NCBI RefSeq assembly: GCF_021249405.1
Contig: NZ_CP089593.1
Location: 1,364,001 to 1,428,000, forward strand
Reading direction: 5' to 3'
Length of the DNA: 64,000 bases
DNA from: Halobacterium zhouii
GTDB taxonomy: Archaea; Halobacteriota; Halobacteria; Halobacteriales; Halobacteriaceae
This document shows positions 7,484 to 16,007 of the stretch, piece after piece. Both the position numbers and the translations under genes were made by a program. The notes beneath the pieces were generated by a model. The model searched no databases. It saw nothing but the letters and a program-made list of their open reading frames with translations, and was not told the origin of the DNA. Each line of letters begins with the position of its first letter. The first letter of the stretch is position 1.

Positions 7484-8809
7484 TCACTCCTCCTCGACGG
7501 CCTTCTCGTCGCGCTCGGAGCGCCGACGCACGTCCACCTGGTAGTGCTCGAGGATGTCCCGCCCGAGCAACAGCGGGTAGTCCATGTGCGCGCGGTCCGC
7601 GAGCGACGCCGCGACAGTGTGGCGGTCTCCTCCGATGCCGACGACAATGTCCACGACGGGGCGGGCCTTCCCGGATTTGACGCTCCCGGATTTCACCTTC
7701 GTCATCGACTTGATCGGGCCGGCGCCGATCTGGGCGGCGAGTCGGGTGTCGATGCTGGTGCGCGAGGCGCCCGTGTCGGACTTCGCGAGCACGCGCTCGG
7801 TCCCACTCGTGCCCGAAACCAGCACCTCCTCCGTGTAGCCGATGATGCTCGTTTCGTGCTCGCGCCCCGGCGTCTCCGTGACGTCCGGCGGCATGGAGTC
7901 GTCGAGCGTTCGCGCGAGCCGCGTTACCTCCTCGTCGTCGACCGACCCGCCCGCTGTCTCGATGGCGAGTTTCGCGACGTACGGCGCTGGACTCACGTCG
8001 GCCGCGCGGAACAGCCCTTTGAACCCCGCCGTCGGGTTCACCTCGAGGAGATACCAGCCGTCGGCGCCCTCCACGAGGTCGACGCCCGCGTAGTCGAGGC
8101 CGATGGTGTCGGCGGCTTCTACCGCCATCGCCTCGGCCGCCTCCGGGAGGTCGGTCACGCTCTCGACGTCGCCGCCGAGCGCGACGTTCGTGCGCCAGTC
8201 GTTCTCCGGCGCGTACCGCCGCATCGCGCCGATGACGTCGCCGTCCACGACGTAGATCCGGAGGTCGCGGTGGCGCTGTTCGTCGCGCTCGATGAGTTCC
8301 TGGAGGAACGCGTAGCGGTCACCAACGCGCGGGTTCACCTGCTCGTCGGCGCGTATCTTCCACGTCCCGCCGCCGTGTGTGCCGATGGCGGTCTTGTACA
8401 CCGCCTCTTCGCCGTATTTCGTCTTCTCCCGGTTGAGGCGGTCGGCGTCGAGCGCGAGCGTGGCGTCCGGTAGACGAACGTCCGACTCCGCGAGCGCGGT
8501 CGCCGCGGCGAACTTGTGGAACGCCACGAGCACATTCTCCGGGCGGTTCAGCGTCGGCCGGAGTCTGCTCACCGTCTTCGCCAGCCCGAGCAACTCGCAG
8601 GGCTGTTCGGTCTTCGAGAGGAGCAGTCGGTTGGCCACGACGTCGACGTCGGGTTCGAGCGTGGGGTGGCCGTCCTCGATGTCGACGACGAGGTTCTGCT
8701 CGCGGAGCCACACGCCGGTGTGGCCGAGTGCGTCGACCGCGTTCACGATGGCCTTCGTCTCCTTGCTGCTGTGGAGGCTGAGAACGCCTACTGAGACGGA
8801 GTCGTCCAT
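7484..8809 (-). CDS. RimK-like ATP-grasp ligase fused to a retropepsin-like aspartic protease domain
   Basis: 441 aa. Residues about 1-290 form an ATP-grasp ligase of the RimK type (glutamate/amino-acid ligation to a carboxyl end), with VYKTAIGTHGGGTW in the nucleotide-binding region and the metal-binding EVNPTAGFKG at 256-265. Residues about 325-430 form a retropepsin-like domain with active-site motif KSDTGASRTSID (DTGA at 345-348) and the second-half motif YPLLLGRDIL at 411-420. In many bacteria the RimK ligase and this protease (annotated ATP-dependent zinc protease) are separate neighbours; here they are one chain. ATG at 8809 is chosen over a GTG at 8824. Divergent from an AspA-like deacylase. 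Confidence 0.85.
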   Translation of the reverse strand: MDDSVSVGVLSLHSSKETKAIVNAVDALGHTGVWLREQNLVVDIEDGHPTLEPDVDVVANRLLLSKTEQPCELLGLAKTVSRLRPTLNRPENVLVAFHKFAAATALAESDVRLPDATLALDADRLNREKTKYGEEAVYKTAIGTHGGGTWKIRADEQVNPRVGDRYAFLQELIERDEQRHRDLRIYVVDGDVIGAMRRYAPENDWRTNVALGGDVESVTDLPEAAEAMAVEAADTIGLDYAGVDLVEGADGWYLLEVNPTAGFKGLFRAADVSPAPYVAKLAIETAGGSVDDEEVTRLARTLDDSMPPDVTETPGREHETSIIGYTEEVLVSGTSGTERVLAKSDTGASRTSIDTRLAAQIGAGPIKSMTKVKSGSVKSGKARPVVDIVVGIGGDRHTVAASLADRAHMDYPLLLGRDILEHYQVDVRRRSERDEKAVEEE

Positions 8810-8904
8810 TGAGACAACTGACACGTTTGGTGGCCAAAACGATACCGGTGGTATCGGGACGGACCAACGCCGACTGGGACGGCTTTGAGGCCCGGGTCCA
8901 CGAT

Positions 8905-8945
8905 AGTCGGGCTAGCAGTAACCCGCTACAGTCGGGCTAGCAGTA
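8905..8945. repeat. Two 16-base direct repeats in a divergent promoter region
   Basis: AGTCGGGCTAGCAGTA occurs exactly at 8905-8920 and again at 8930-8945, a 25-base period, between the divergent RimK-like and AspA-like genes. The second copy runs into a TATA-like GTATTTAC about 25 bases before the AspA-like ATG. Position and exactness suggest a regulator binding array controlling one or both genes. Confidence 0.5.
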
Positions 8946-8971
8946 TTTACCGCACACGTCCAAGCCACCAC

Positions 8972-9979
8972 ATGGACACCGAAGCGTTCACCTACGACGG
9001 CGGGCGGGTCGACCCCGGAGAGCGCGCGGACATCCGGTACAGCATCAGTGAAACGTACCTCGGGGACCCCATCCGTGTCCCCGTCTCCATCGTCAACGGC
9101 GAGGCGGACGGACCGACGGTGTTCCTCACCGCTGCCGCGCACGGCGACGAACTCAACGGTATCGAGGTGGTTCGCGAGGTCGCCTACGAGTGGGACCTCG
9201 CGGACCTCCGGGGTACGCTGGTCTGCCTGCCCGTGCTGAACGTCCCCGGGTTCATCGCCCAGCAGCGCTACCTCCCCATCTACGACCGCGACCTGAACCG
9301 CTCGTTCCCCGGGAGCGCGGACTCCACGAGCGCCAAGCGCATGGCCAACCGGCTGTTCGAGAACTTCCTCGAGCCGTGTGACGTCGGCCTCGACTTCCAC
9401 ACGTCGACGCGCGGACGCACCAACATGCTCCACGCCCGGGCCGACGTAGCGAACGACGAGGTCGACCGACTCGCCCGCGCGTTCGGCACGAACGTCGTCA
9501 TCGACAGCGACGGCCCGAGCGGGTCGCTGCGAAGGGAGGCCACGGACGCGGGCGCGCCGACGATTACCGTCGAGATGGGGGAAGCCCACCGGTTCCAGCG
9601 CTCGCTCATCGACCGCGCGCTCGACGGCGTGGCGAACGTGCTCGCGGAGTACGGCGTTCACCCCGACGCGACGCCGACCCGTCCGGCGTGGCGGACCGTC
9701 GTCACCAGCGACCAGAAGACGTGGCTCCGCGCCGACGACGGCGGCCTCGTCGAGATGCACTGCGAGCGCGGCGACCTGGTCGAGGAAGACGACCCCATCT
9801 GCACCATCTCGAACCCGTTCAAGACCGAGAGCGTTCGCGTGAACGCGCCGTTTACCGGCCTGCTCGTCGGCGTCCTCGAGAACCCCGTGGTCTACCCCGG
9901 GAACCCGCTCTGTCACCTCGTAGAACTCGACGAGGAGACAACGGGGGCCTGCAGGCGCGAGCGGGAACGTCGCGCGTAG
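8972..9979 (+). CDS. Succinylglutamate desuccinylase/aspartoacylase (AspA/AstE) family protein
   Basis: 335-aa zinc carboxypeptidase-fold deacylase. The zinc site is H57 and E60 in AAHGDELNG plus H143 in GLDFHTS, the substrate-binding arginine region is YDRDLNRSFPG (104-114), and the catalytic glutamate is E201 in TVEMGEAH. The C-terminal ~100 residues form a beta-rich domain with HCERGDLVEEDDPI, typical of this group. The ATG at 8972 is chosen because it follows a TATA-like box; an upstream frame reads through the promoter repeats. It is divergent from the RimK/retropepsin fusion, and AspA-like proteins are frequent neighbours of RimK, so a shared pathway (adding and removing an amino-acid cap) is plausible. 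Confidence 0.85.
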   Translation: MDTEAFTYDGGRVDPGERADIRYSISETYLGDPIRVPVSIVNGEADGPTVFLTAAAHGDELNGIEVVREVAYEWDLADLRGTLVCLPVLNVPGFIAQQRYLPIYDRDLNRSFPGSADSTSAKRMANRLFENFLEPCDVGLDFHTSTRGRTNMLHARADVANDEVDRLARAFGTNVVIDSDGPSGSLRREATDAGAPTITVEMGEAHRFQRSLIDRALDGVANVLAEYGVHPDATPTRPAWRTVVTSDQKTWLRADDGGLVEMHCERGDLVEEDDPICTISNPFKTESVRVNAPFTGLLVGVLENPVVYPGNPLCHLVELDEETTGACRRERERRA

Positions 9980-10007
9980 TTATCCACAACGCCACCTGGG
10001 GTAGTTG

Positions 10008-10060
10008 CCCACGAATGTCGCGTAGTGTCCCCACGAACGTCGGTCGGCGTTCCCCCACGA
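10008..10060. repeat. Three spaced CCCACGA-containing repeats upstream of sdhC
   Basis: CCCACGAATGTCG (10008), CCCACGAACGTCG (10030) and CCCACGAGCGTG (10054) recur at 22- and 24-base spacing, ending about 50 bases before the sdhC start. The roughly two-helical-turn spacing is compatible with a protein-binding array controlling the succinate dehydrogenase operon, but low complexity could also explain it. Confidence 0.35.
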
Positions 10061-10112
10061 GCGTGCCCGTGTAGTAACTTCTATGTGCGGAGGGGACAGA
10101 GCAACCAACGGT

Positions 10113-10505
10113 ATGAGTCAGTCGTACGACCGAGGCCTCATTGAGGACTTCGGCCGGTGGCGGGAGTTCTCGGCCGGGATGTGGGCCTGGGTGTTTCACA
10201 AGTTCACGGGGTGGGTACTCATCGGGTACCTCTTCACCCACATCGCCGTCCTGAGCACGTCGTTCCAGGGCGCGACGACGTACAACAACACGCTGACCGG
10301 ATTGGAGAGTCTCGCGGTCGTCCGCCTCATGGAGGTCGGCCTGCTCGCGGTCGCCGTCTTCCACATTCTCAACGGCGTCCGCCTGCTGTTCGTCGACCTC
10401 GGGGTCGGCCTCGAATCGCAGGACAAGAGCTTCTACGCGTCGCTCGTTCTCACCGGCGTCATCGTCGTGGCGAGCGTGCCGACGTTCCTCTCGGGGGTGT
10501 TTTAG
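10113..10505 (+). CDS. sdhC: Succinate dehydrogenase cytochrome b556 subunit
   Basis: 130-aa membrane anchor of complex II, with three membrane segments and candidate haem/quinone histidines H29 (WVFHKFTGW), H43 (YLFTHIAV) and the one in AVFHILNG. It is the first gene of sdhCDBA, with a 2-base gap to sdhD. The ATG at 10113 is preferred over an upstream frame at 10083 because MSQSYDRG is directly followed by the conserved cytosolic helix. The operon links the TCA cycle to the respiratory quinone pool. Confidence 0.92.
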   Translation: MSQSYDRGLIEDFGRWREFSAGMWAWVFHKFTGWVLIGYLFTHIAVLSTSFQGATTYNNTLTGLESLAVVRLMEVGLLAVAVFHILNGVRLLFVDLGVGLESQDKSFYASLVLTGVIVVASVPTFLSGVF

Positions 10506-10507
10506 AG

Positions 10508-10870
10508 ATGGCAGAACGATACTCCTCGTTCAGCGCGGGGTCGGCGACGTGGACGCTCCAGCGCCTCACCGCAGCGTTCCTCGTGGTGGTGCTGGCGTTC
10601 CACTTCTTCCTCCTCCATTTCGTCCACCACGCCTACGAGATCACGTTCATGGGCAGTCAGGCGCGTATGCAGGAACTGGGCTACTTCGTCACGATGGTCC
10701 TGTTCCTCGTGACGGCGACGTTCCACGGCGTCAACGGCGTCTACAACGCGCTCGTCAACCAGGGACTCGACGGCACGGCCAAGCGCGCGACCCAGGTCGT
10801 GCTCGGCGTCGCCAGCCTGCTGCTCGTCGCACAGGGAGTTCGCGTCGCAGTCGTCCTCGCGGGGTTCTAA
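10508..10870 (+). CDS. sdhD: Succinate dehydrogenase hydrophobic membrane anchor subunit
   Basis: 120-aa second membrane anchor of complex II, with three membrane helices and a histidine-rich first helix (AFHFFLLHFVHHAYE) and ATFHGVNGVYN further on that may supply haem or quinone ligands. It sits 2 bases after sdhC and 1 base before sdhB, indicating one tightly coupled operon. Confidence 0.9.
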   Translation: MAERYSSFSAGSATWTLQRLTAAFLVVVLAFHFFLLHFVHHAYEITFMGSQARMQELGYFVTMVLFLVTATFHGVNGVYNALVNQGLDGTAKRATQVVLGVASLLLVAQGVRVAVVLAGF

Positions 10871-10871
10871 C

Positions 10872-11765
10872 ATGAGTACGCAAACACCGGAAACCGAATC
10901 CGAGACCGAAACCGAGGCCGAAGCGGAGACCGAACGACCCTCGACCAGCGCCGCCCAGGAGGAGCGCATGGCCGAGAAGCGCGAGCGCGCCGAGCGCCGC
11001 GCGGCCGACGAGGCCGCCGACGCCCTGGAGATCGAGGGCGAGACAATCGAACTGAAGGTGTTCCGCTACGACCCCGAAATAGAGGGCAAGCAGGAACCCC
11101 GCTTCGACTCCTTCGCCGTGCCCTTCGAGCAGGGGATGACGGTGCTCGACGCGCTCATCTTCGCGCGCGACGAGTACGACTCCAGTCTCACGTTCCGGCA
11201 CTCCTGCCGGCAGGCGGTCTGTGGGTCGGACGCGTTCTTCATCAACGGTAGCCAGCGACTCGGCTGCCAGACACAGCTCTCGGACCTCGACTCGCCGGTC
11301 CGCGTCGAACCGCTCCCCCACCAGGACGTCGTGAAGGACCTCGTGGTGGAGATGGAGCACTTCTACGACCAGATGGAGTCCGTCCAGCCGTTCTTCGACC
11401 CGGACGAACTCCCCGAGGGCGAACTCGAGGAGCAGCGCCAGTCCCCGGAGAACCGGGAGAACGTCAAGCTATCGACGCGTTGTATCTGGTGTGGCGCGTG
11501 CATGTCCTCGTGTAACATCGCCGCAGGCGACAACCAGTACCTCGGCCCGGCGGCCATCAACGCCGCCTACCGGTTCTACATGGACGAACGCGAGGGCGAG
11601 CAGAAGCGCCGCGAGCGACTCGAAATCATCGAGCAGGAACACGGCGTCTGGCGGTGCCAGACGCAGTTCTCCTGTACGAACGTCTGTCCGAAGGACATCC
11701 CGCTCACGGAGCACATCCAGGAGCTGAAGCGAGAGGCGGTGAAGTCGAATCTAAAATTCTGGTAA
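10872..11765 (+). CDS. sdhB: Succinate dehydrogenase iron-sulfur subunit
   Basis: 297-aa electron-transfer subunit carrying three iron-sulfur clusters. [2Fe-2S]: C112, C117, D120, C132 (SCRQAVCGSD ... LGCQT), with aspartate as third ligand as in E. coli SdhB. [4Fe-4S]: C204, C207, C210 in CIWCGACMSSC. [3Fe-4S]: C214, C262, C268 and neighbours around CTNVCPKDI. The first ~55 residues are an acidic, Thr/Glu-rich and then Arg/Glu-rich extension absent from bacterial SdhB. One-base gaps on both sides keep it in the sdhCDBA operon. Confidence 0.95.
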   Translation: MSTQTPETESETETEAEAETERPSTSAAQEERMAEKRERAERRAADEAADALEIEGETIELKVFRYDPEIEGKQEPRFDSFAVPFEQGMTVLDALIFARDEYDSSLTFRHSCRQAVCGSDAFFINGSQRLGCQTQLSDLDSPVRVEPLPHQDVVKDLVVEMEHFYDQMESVQPFFDPDELPEGELEEQRQSPENRENVKLSTRCIWCGACMSSCNIAAGDNQYLGPAAINAAYRFYMDEREGEQKRRERLEIIEQEHGVWRCQTQFSCTNVCPKDIPLTEHIQELKREAVKSNLKFW

Positions 11766-11766
11766 T

Positions 11767-13593
11767 ATGTACGAACACGACGTAATCGTTGTCGGCGGCG
11801 GCGGCACGGGCCTCCGCGCGGCCATCGCCGCCCACGAGGAAGGCGCAGACGTAGCGATCGTCACGAAACTCCACCCGGTGCGCTCGCACACGGGCGCAGC
11901 GGAAGGCGGCATCAACGCCGCGCTCCAGGACGGCGACTCCTGGGAGGACCACGCGTACGACACGATGAAGGGGTCGGACTACCTCGCCGACGCCCCCGCC
12001 ATCGAGACGTTCACGCAGACCGCTCCCGAGGAAACCATCCAGCTAGAGCACTGGGGGATGCCCTTCTCCCGCGAAGAGGACGGCCGCGTCAGTCAGCGAC
12101 CGTTCGGCGGCCTGTCGTTCCCGCGAACCACGTACGCGGGCGCCGAGACCGGCCACCACATGCTCCACACGCTGTACCAGCAGGTCGTCAAACGGGGCAT
12201 CGAGGTGTACGACGAGTGGTACGTCACGCGCGCTGCGGTCACCGACGAGGAGGACCCGAACGACCGCGAGTGCCACGGCGTCGTCGCGTGGGACGTCCAG
12301 ACCGGCGAGGTCGCGGGCTTCCGCGCGCGCCAGGGCGTCGTCCTCGCAACGGGTGGCCTCGGGCAGGCCTACGACCACACCACGAACGCGGTCGCAAACA
12401 CCGGCGACGGCGTCGCGATGGCGTATCGCGCGGGCGTCCCCATCGAGGACATGGAGATGGTCCAGTTCCACCCCACGACGCTCCCGTCGACGGGTGTCCT
12501 CATCAGTGAGGGTGTGCGCGGCGAGGGTGGCATCCTCTACAACTCGGAGGGCGAGCGGTTCATGTTCGAGTACGGCTACGCCACCAACGACGGCGAACTC
12601 GCGTCCCGCGACGTCGTCGCGCGCGCCGAACTCACCGAGGTGAACGCGGGTCGCGGCGTCGACGACGAGTACGTCCACCTCGACATGCGTCACCTCGGCG
12701 AGGACCGCATCACCGACCGCCTCGAGAACATCCTCCACCTCGCGGAGGACTTCGAGGGCGTGAACGGCCTCGAGGAGCCGATGCCGGTCAAGCCCGGCCA
12801 GCACTACGCGATGGGCGGCATCGAGGTCGACGAGTTCGGCGAGACGTGCATCGACGGCCTTCACGCCGCCGGCGAGTGCGCGTGTGTGAGCCTCCACGGC
12901 GCGAACCGCCTCGGCGGCAACGCGCTCCCGGAACTCATCGTGTTCGGGGCGCTCGCGGGCCGGCACGCCGCCGGCACGGATCTCGGCGAACCCCAGATCG
13001 AGACCGGCTACTTCGACGGTGCGGACACCGAGGAACTCGACGTGCCGACGGGCAAACCCGACGGCGAACCCGTCGAACCGACCGCCGACGGCGGCATCGC
13101 ACAGAGCCCGGAGGCCGTCATCGAGCGCGCCGTCGACACCGAGAACGAACGCATCGAGACGCTCCTCGAGCGCGAGGACGGCGTGAACCACGCCGACGTG
13201 CGCGCGGACGTCCAGGAGTCGATGACGGAGAACGTCAACGTGTTCCGGGAGGAAGAAGGGCTCAAGCAGGCGCTTCGCGACATCCGGGAGGCCCGAGAGC
13301 GCTACCAGGACGTCTACGTCGCGGACAAGTCCCGGACGTTCAACACCGACCTCCAGCACACCATCGAGACGCGCAACCTCCTCGACGTCGCCGAGGCCAT
13401 CACGATGGGCGCGCTCGCCCGCGACGAGTTCCGGGGCGCGCACTGGCGCGCGGAACACCAGGAACGGAAGGACGACGAGTGGCTCAAGCACACGCTCGTC
13501 TCCTGGAACGACGGCGACCCCGAACTCTGGTACCGCCCGGTGCTCCTCGAGGGCAACGAGAAGACCTACGAGCCGAAGGAGCGCTCGTACTGA
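11767..13593 (+). CDS. sdhA: Succinate dehydrogenase flavoprotein subunit
   Basis: 608-aa catalytic subunit oxidising succinate to fumarate. The FAD-binding GGGGTGLRAA begins at residue 10, the covalent-FAD histidine is H41 in RSHTGAAEGGINAA, and the active-site region YNSEGERF and the arginine-containing HGANRLGGNALPE segment are present. Length and domain order (FAD, capping, helical C-terminus) are standard. It is the last gene of the sdh operon; a T-rich run (CTTTTTCC near 13632) follows and may end the transcript. Confidence 0.96.
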   Translation: MYEHDVIVVGGGGTGLRAAIAAHEEGADVAIVTKLHPVRSHTGAAEGGINAALQDGDSWEDHAYDTMKGSDYLADAPAIETFTQTAPEETIQLEHWGMPFSREEDGRVSQRPFGGLSFPRTTYAGAETGHHMLHTLYQQVVKRGIEVYDEWYVTRAAVTDEEDPNDRECHGVVAWDVQTGEVAGFRARQGVVLATGGLGQAYDHTTNAVANTGDGVAMAYRAGVPIEDMEMVQFHPTTLPSTGVLISEGVRGEGGILYNSEGERFMFEYGYATNDGELASRDVVARAELTEVNAGRGVDDEYVHLDMRHLGEDRITDRLENILHLAEDFEGVNGLEEPMPVKPGQHYAMGGIEVDEFGETCIDGLHAAGECACVSLHGANRLGGNALPELIVFGALAGRHAAGTDLGEPQIETGYFDGADTEELDVPTGKPDGEPVEPTADGGIAQSPEAVIERAVDTENERIETLLEREDGVNHADVRADVQESMTENVNVFREEEGLKQALRDIREARERYQDVYVADKSRTFNTDLQHTIETRNLLDVAEAITMGALARDEFRGAHWRAEHQERKDDEWLKHTLVSWNDGDPELWYRPVLLEGNEKTYEPKERSY

Positions 13594-13770
13594 GTTCGTC
13601 TCACCGCGGCAGGGGTTCCGCCACGGTGAATCTTTTTCCGGGAGAACGGACCCAACCTGGGTCGTGAACTGACCAGCGCCGTAGACGGATCAGCGAAACC
13701 GGTGGCACACCCGTCTACGAACGAGCGCAGTCAATCCGGCCCGACAGCGCAGCGAGTGCCGTCTGTCAGC

Positions 13771-13965
13771 CTACAGGCCGAGCGCGTCCACCACGTCGAA
13801 CCCCATCCCGAAGTAGTGGACGAGTCGATAGCCGAGCCAGATGCCGACGATACCCATCACGCCGGCGAGACTCGGCGGCGCGGGAACCGGGATGCGGAGG
13901 TACGCGAACAGCGCGCCGACCATCAGGCCGGTGAGCGTCGCCAGCACGACGAAGGCGGTGTTCAT
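13771..13965 (-). CDS. XapX domain protein
   Basis: 64-aa membrane protein with two hydrophobic helices separated by the XapX-type PVPAPPSLAGVMGIVGIWLG segment (about 27-46). The family is small, widespread in bacteria and haloarchaea, and has no established function. A TATA-like box (minus CCTTTTTGC) lies 26-34 bases upstream of the ATG, indicating its own leaderless transcript. Confidence 0.8.
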   Translation of the reverse strand: MNTAFVVLATLTGLMVGALFAYLRIPVPAPPSLAGVMGIVGIWLGYRLVHYFGMGFDVVDALGL

Positions 13966-13990
13966 GGTGTTCTCGTCGAGAGTGGCGACC

Positions 13991-13999
13991 GCAAAAAGG
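13991..13999 (-). promoter_or_regulatory. TATA-like box for the XapX gene
   Basis: Minus-strand CCTTTTTGC, 26-34 bases before the ATG at 13965, fits a leaderless haloarchaeal promoter. Confidence 0.45.
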
Positions 14000-14057
14000 C
14001 GACTGGTTTTGCGTATCGGCGGGGGCTGTGGCGACCGCTGACTGCCCGCGATTCCAG

Positions 14058-14513
14058 TCAGTCGTTCGTGTACTCTTTCCGGAACCCACGGAACTCCGTA
14101 CGGTGGGCCTCCTCGTCGGCGAGGATGGTCACCGCGAGGTCCTCGGTGACCGGGTCGTTCGCGTCCGTCGCCGCGTCGATGAGCGAGCGGTACGTGTCGA
14201 TGGCGTCCTCCTCCGCGTCGAGGACGCCGTCGATGACCGAGGGCACGTCGGTGGTGTCCGCTGGCGGCTGGAGCGAGTCCTGGTGGGCCTCGAAGTCGGC
14301 GGAGGCGGGCGGCGCCTCGTCGAGTTGCTTCAGGCGCTCACCGATCTGTTCGGCGTGCCCGAGTTCCTCCTGGATGTCTGCCTTCAGTGACTCCTTGATC
14401 TCCTCGGCGCGCACGCCGTCGAGCACGATGGAGTTCGTGAGGTAGTTCATCACGGTCTCGATTTCGTCGCTGTACGCCTTCTTGAGGAGTCGGACGACCT
14501 CGTCGTTCGTCAT
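14058..14513 (-). CDS. Ferritin-like domain protein
   Basis: 151-aa all-helical protein of the ferritin/bacterioferritin-like superfamily. Two helix pairs carry candidate di-iron ligands: SDEIETVMNYL with QEELGHAEQIGE (about 15-60) and AEEDAIDTYRSL with LADEEAHRTEF (about 100-145), the EExxH pattern being visible in both halves. It could store or oxidise iron or act in oxidative stress; the sequence does not separate these. A clear TATA box precedes the ATG. Confidence 0.82.
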   Translation of the reverse strand: MTNDEVVRLLKKAYSDEIETVMNYLTNSIVLDGVRAEEIKESLKADIQEELGHAEQIGERLKQLDEAPPASADFEAHQDSLQPPADTTDVPSVIDGVLDAEEDAIDTYRSLIDAATDANDPVTEDLAVTILADEEAHRTEFRGFRKEYTND

Positions 14514-14533
14514 GGCTGGAACTACGGGAGAGA

Positions 14534-14542
14534 GGTATAAAG
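14534..14542 (-). promoter_or_regulatory. TATA box for the ferritin-like gene
   Basis: Minus-strand CTTTATACC, 21-29 bases upstream of the ATG at 14513, is one of the clearest TATA boxes in the window. Confidence 0.6.
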
Positions 14543-14590
14543 AAGTGGTCGCCGCCTGGCTTCTCGCCGGAGCGCTCGAGCGATGAGTGA

Positions 14591-15877
14591 CTACTCGTCG
14601 CGGAGTGACCGCACGTGTTCGATCCGGCGCTGGAGGAGCGCGTCCGTCCCGACGTCGTGACGCACGCGCAGTCCCTCCCCCACGTCGTCGAGTGCCGCCC
14701 CCGCCTGGGTTTGGGCGTCAGCGAGCGTCTCGCCGGTTCCGACCACGGCGAACGACCGGGAGGTCGTCGTGTAGAGGCCGTCGTTGCGGGCGTCGACGCT
14801 CGCGTAGAACAGGTCTGCGTCGCCGACGGAGTCCCCGTCGACGCGCACTCGCGTGCCACCCTCCGGGTCAGTCGGGTAGCCCTCCGGGACGGCGTACTTG
14901 CAGACAGTAGCTACGTCGGCGAACTCGAGGTCTGGGAGTGGGTCGCCGTCGCGCGCGGCGACGAGCACGTCGAGGAGTGGCGTCTCCATCGCGGGGAGCG
15001 TGTTCATCGCCTCCGGGTCGCCGAAGCGGGCGTTGAACTCGACGACCTTCGGACCGTCGGCGGTGAGCATGAACTGGCCGTAGAGCACGCCCCGGTAGTC
15101 GGGGAGCGCGTCGACGATGGCCTCGAGGGTCTCGACGCACGCCTCGTAGTCGGCGTCGGTCATAAACGGGAGCGTCCGGTCGGGCACCGAGTAACTCCCC
15201 ATCCCGCCGGTGTTCGGCCCTTCGTCGCCCTCGAACGCGCGCCCGTGGTCGTGAGCGGCGGGCGTGACGCGCACGTCTCCGTTCGCCACGAACGCCTGCA
15301 CGGTGACTTCCTCGCCGACGAGGCGTTCCTCTATCACCCACTCGTCGTGTCCGGCGGAGCGCACGTAGTCGGCGGCCTCCAGTTTCGTCACCTGGTCACC
15401 CGTTACGCGGACGCCCTTCCCGCCGGTGAGTCCAGCGGGCTTCACCGCGACGTCGCCGTCGACCGACTCGACGTAGTCCGCAGCGGCGTCGGTGTTCGCG
15501 AACGTCTCGAAGTCGGCCTGTCCCGGAATCCCGTGGTCGGCCATGAACGTCCGCTGGAAGGTCTTGTCCGTCTCGATGCGGGCTTCGGCCTGCTTCGGGC
15601 CGAACGCGTAGACGCCCGCCTTCTCGAGTTCGTCCACGAGACCTGCCGCGAGCGGTCCCTCCGGGCCGACGACGGCGAGCGTCGCGCCCACGTTCTCGGC
15701 GTACTCCACGACGGCCCCGGTGTCGGTGGGGTCGAGCGCGCGGAAGTCGTCCGCGAGTCGGTCGATACCGGGATTCCGGTTGGACGCACAGGCGTACAGC
15801 GTGCAGTCGGAAGCGAGTGCGTCGGCGATAGCGTGTTCGCGGCCGCCGCCGCCGACGAGGAGAACGCGCTCGGTCAT
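14591..15877 (-). CDS. purD: Phosphoribosylamine--glycine ligase
   Basis: Second step of purine synthesis: joins glycine to phosphoribosylamine with ATP. 428 aa, standard for PurD. N-terminal LLVGGGGREHAIADAL (5-20), ATP-grasp core with VKPAGLTGGKGVRV and the metal-binding EFNARFGDPEAMN, C-terminal domain to the end. It starts at the ATG at 15877 and has no same-strand partner. Frames running antisense to it are shadows. Confidence 0.95.
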   Translation of the reverse strand: MTERVLLVGGGGREHAIADALASDCTLYACASNRNPGIDRLADDFRALDPTDTGAVVEYAENVGATLAVVGPEGPLAAGLVDELEKAGVYAFGPKQAEARIETDKTFQRTFMADHGIPGQADFETFANTDAAADYVESVDGDVAVKPAGLTGGKGVRVTGDQVTKLEAADYVRSAGHDEWVIEERLVGEEVTVQAFVANGDVRVTPAAHDHGRAFEGDEGPNTGGMGSYSVPDRTLPFMTDADYEACVETLEAIVDALPDYRGVLYGQFMLTADGPKVVEFNARFGDPEAMNTLPAMETPLLDVLVAARDGDPLPDLEFADVATVCKYAVPEGYPTDPEGGTRVRVDGDSVGDADLFYASVDARNDGLYTTTSRSFAVVGTGETLADAQTQAGAALDDVGEGLRVRHDVGTDALLQRRIEHVRSLRDE

Positions 15878-15933
15878 ACCCGGAGAGTGTAGGCACGTGA
15901 GTGTAAACGTTGCGCCGCAGTTCCCGGAATATG

Positions 15934-15947
15934 CACAAGTACATGTG
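15934..15947. promoter_or_regulatory. Near-palindrome between divergent purD and YyaL-like genes
   Basis: CACAAGTACATGTG is a 14-base palindrome with one mismatched pair, in the 130-base region separating the divergent starts at 15877 and 16008. Position suits an operator; no regulator is known. Confidence 0.3.
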
Positions 15948-16007
15948 TTGTTCGCTGATGGAAACTCCGTGCTGGGGTTTACCCACGCCCACTACGTATC
16001 CGCAAGC

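Noticed and set aside
12043..13491. 482-codon frame on the minus strand opposite sdhA
   Set aside because: Shadow of sdhA with biased low-complexity composition.
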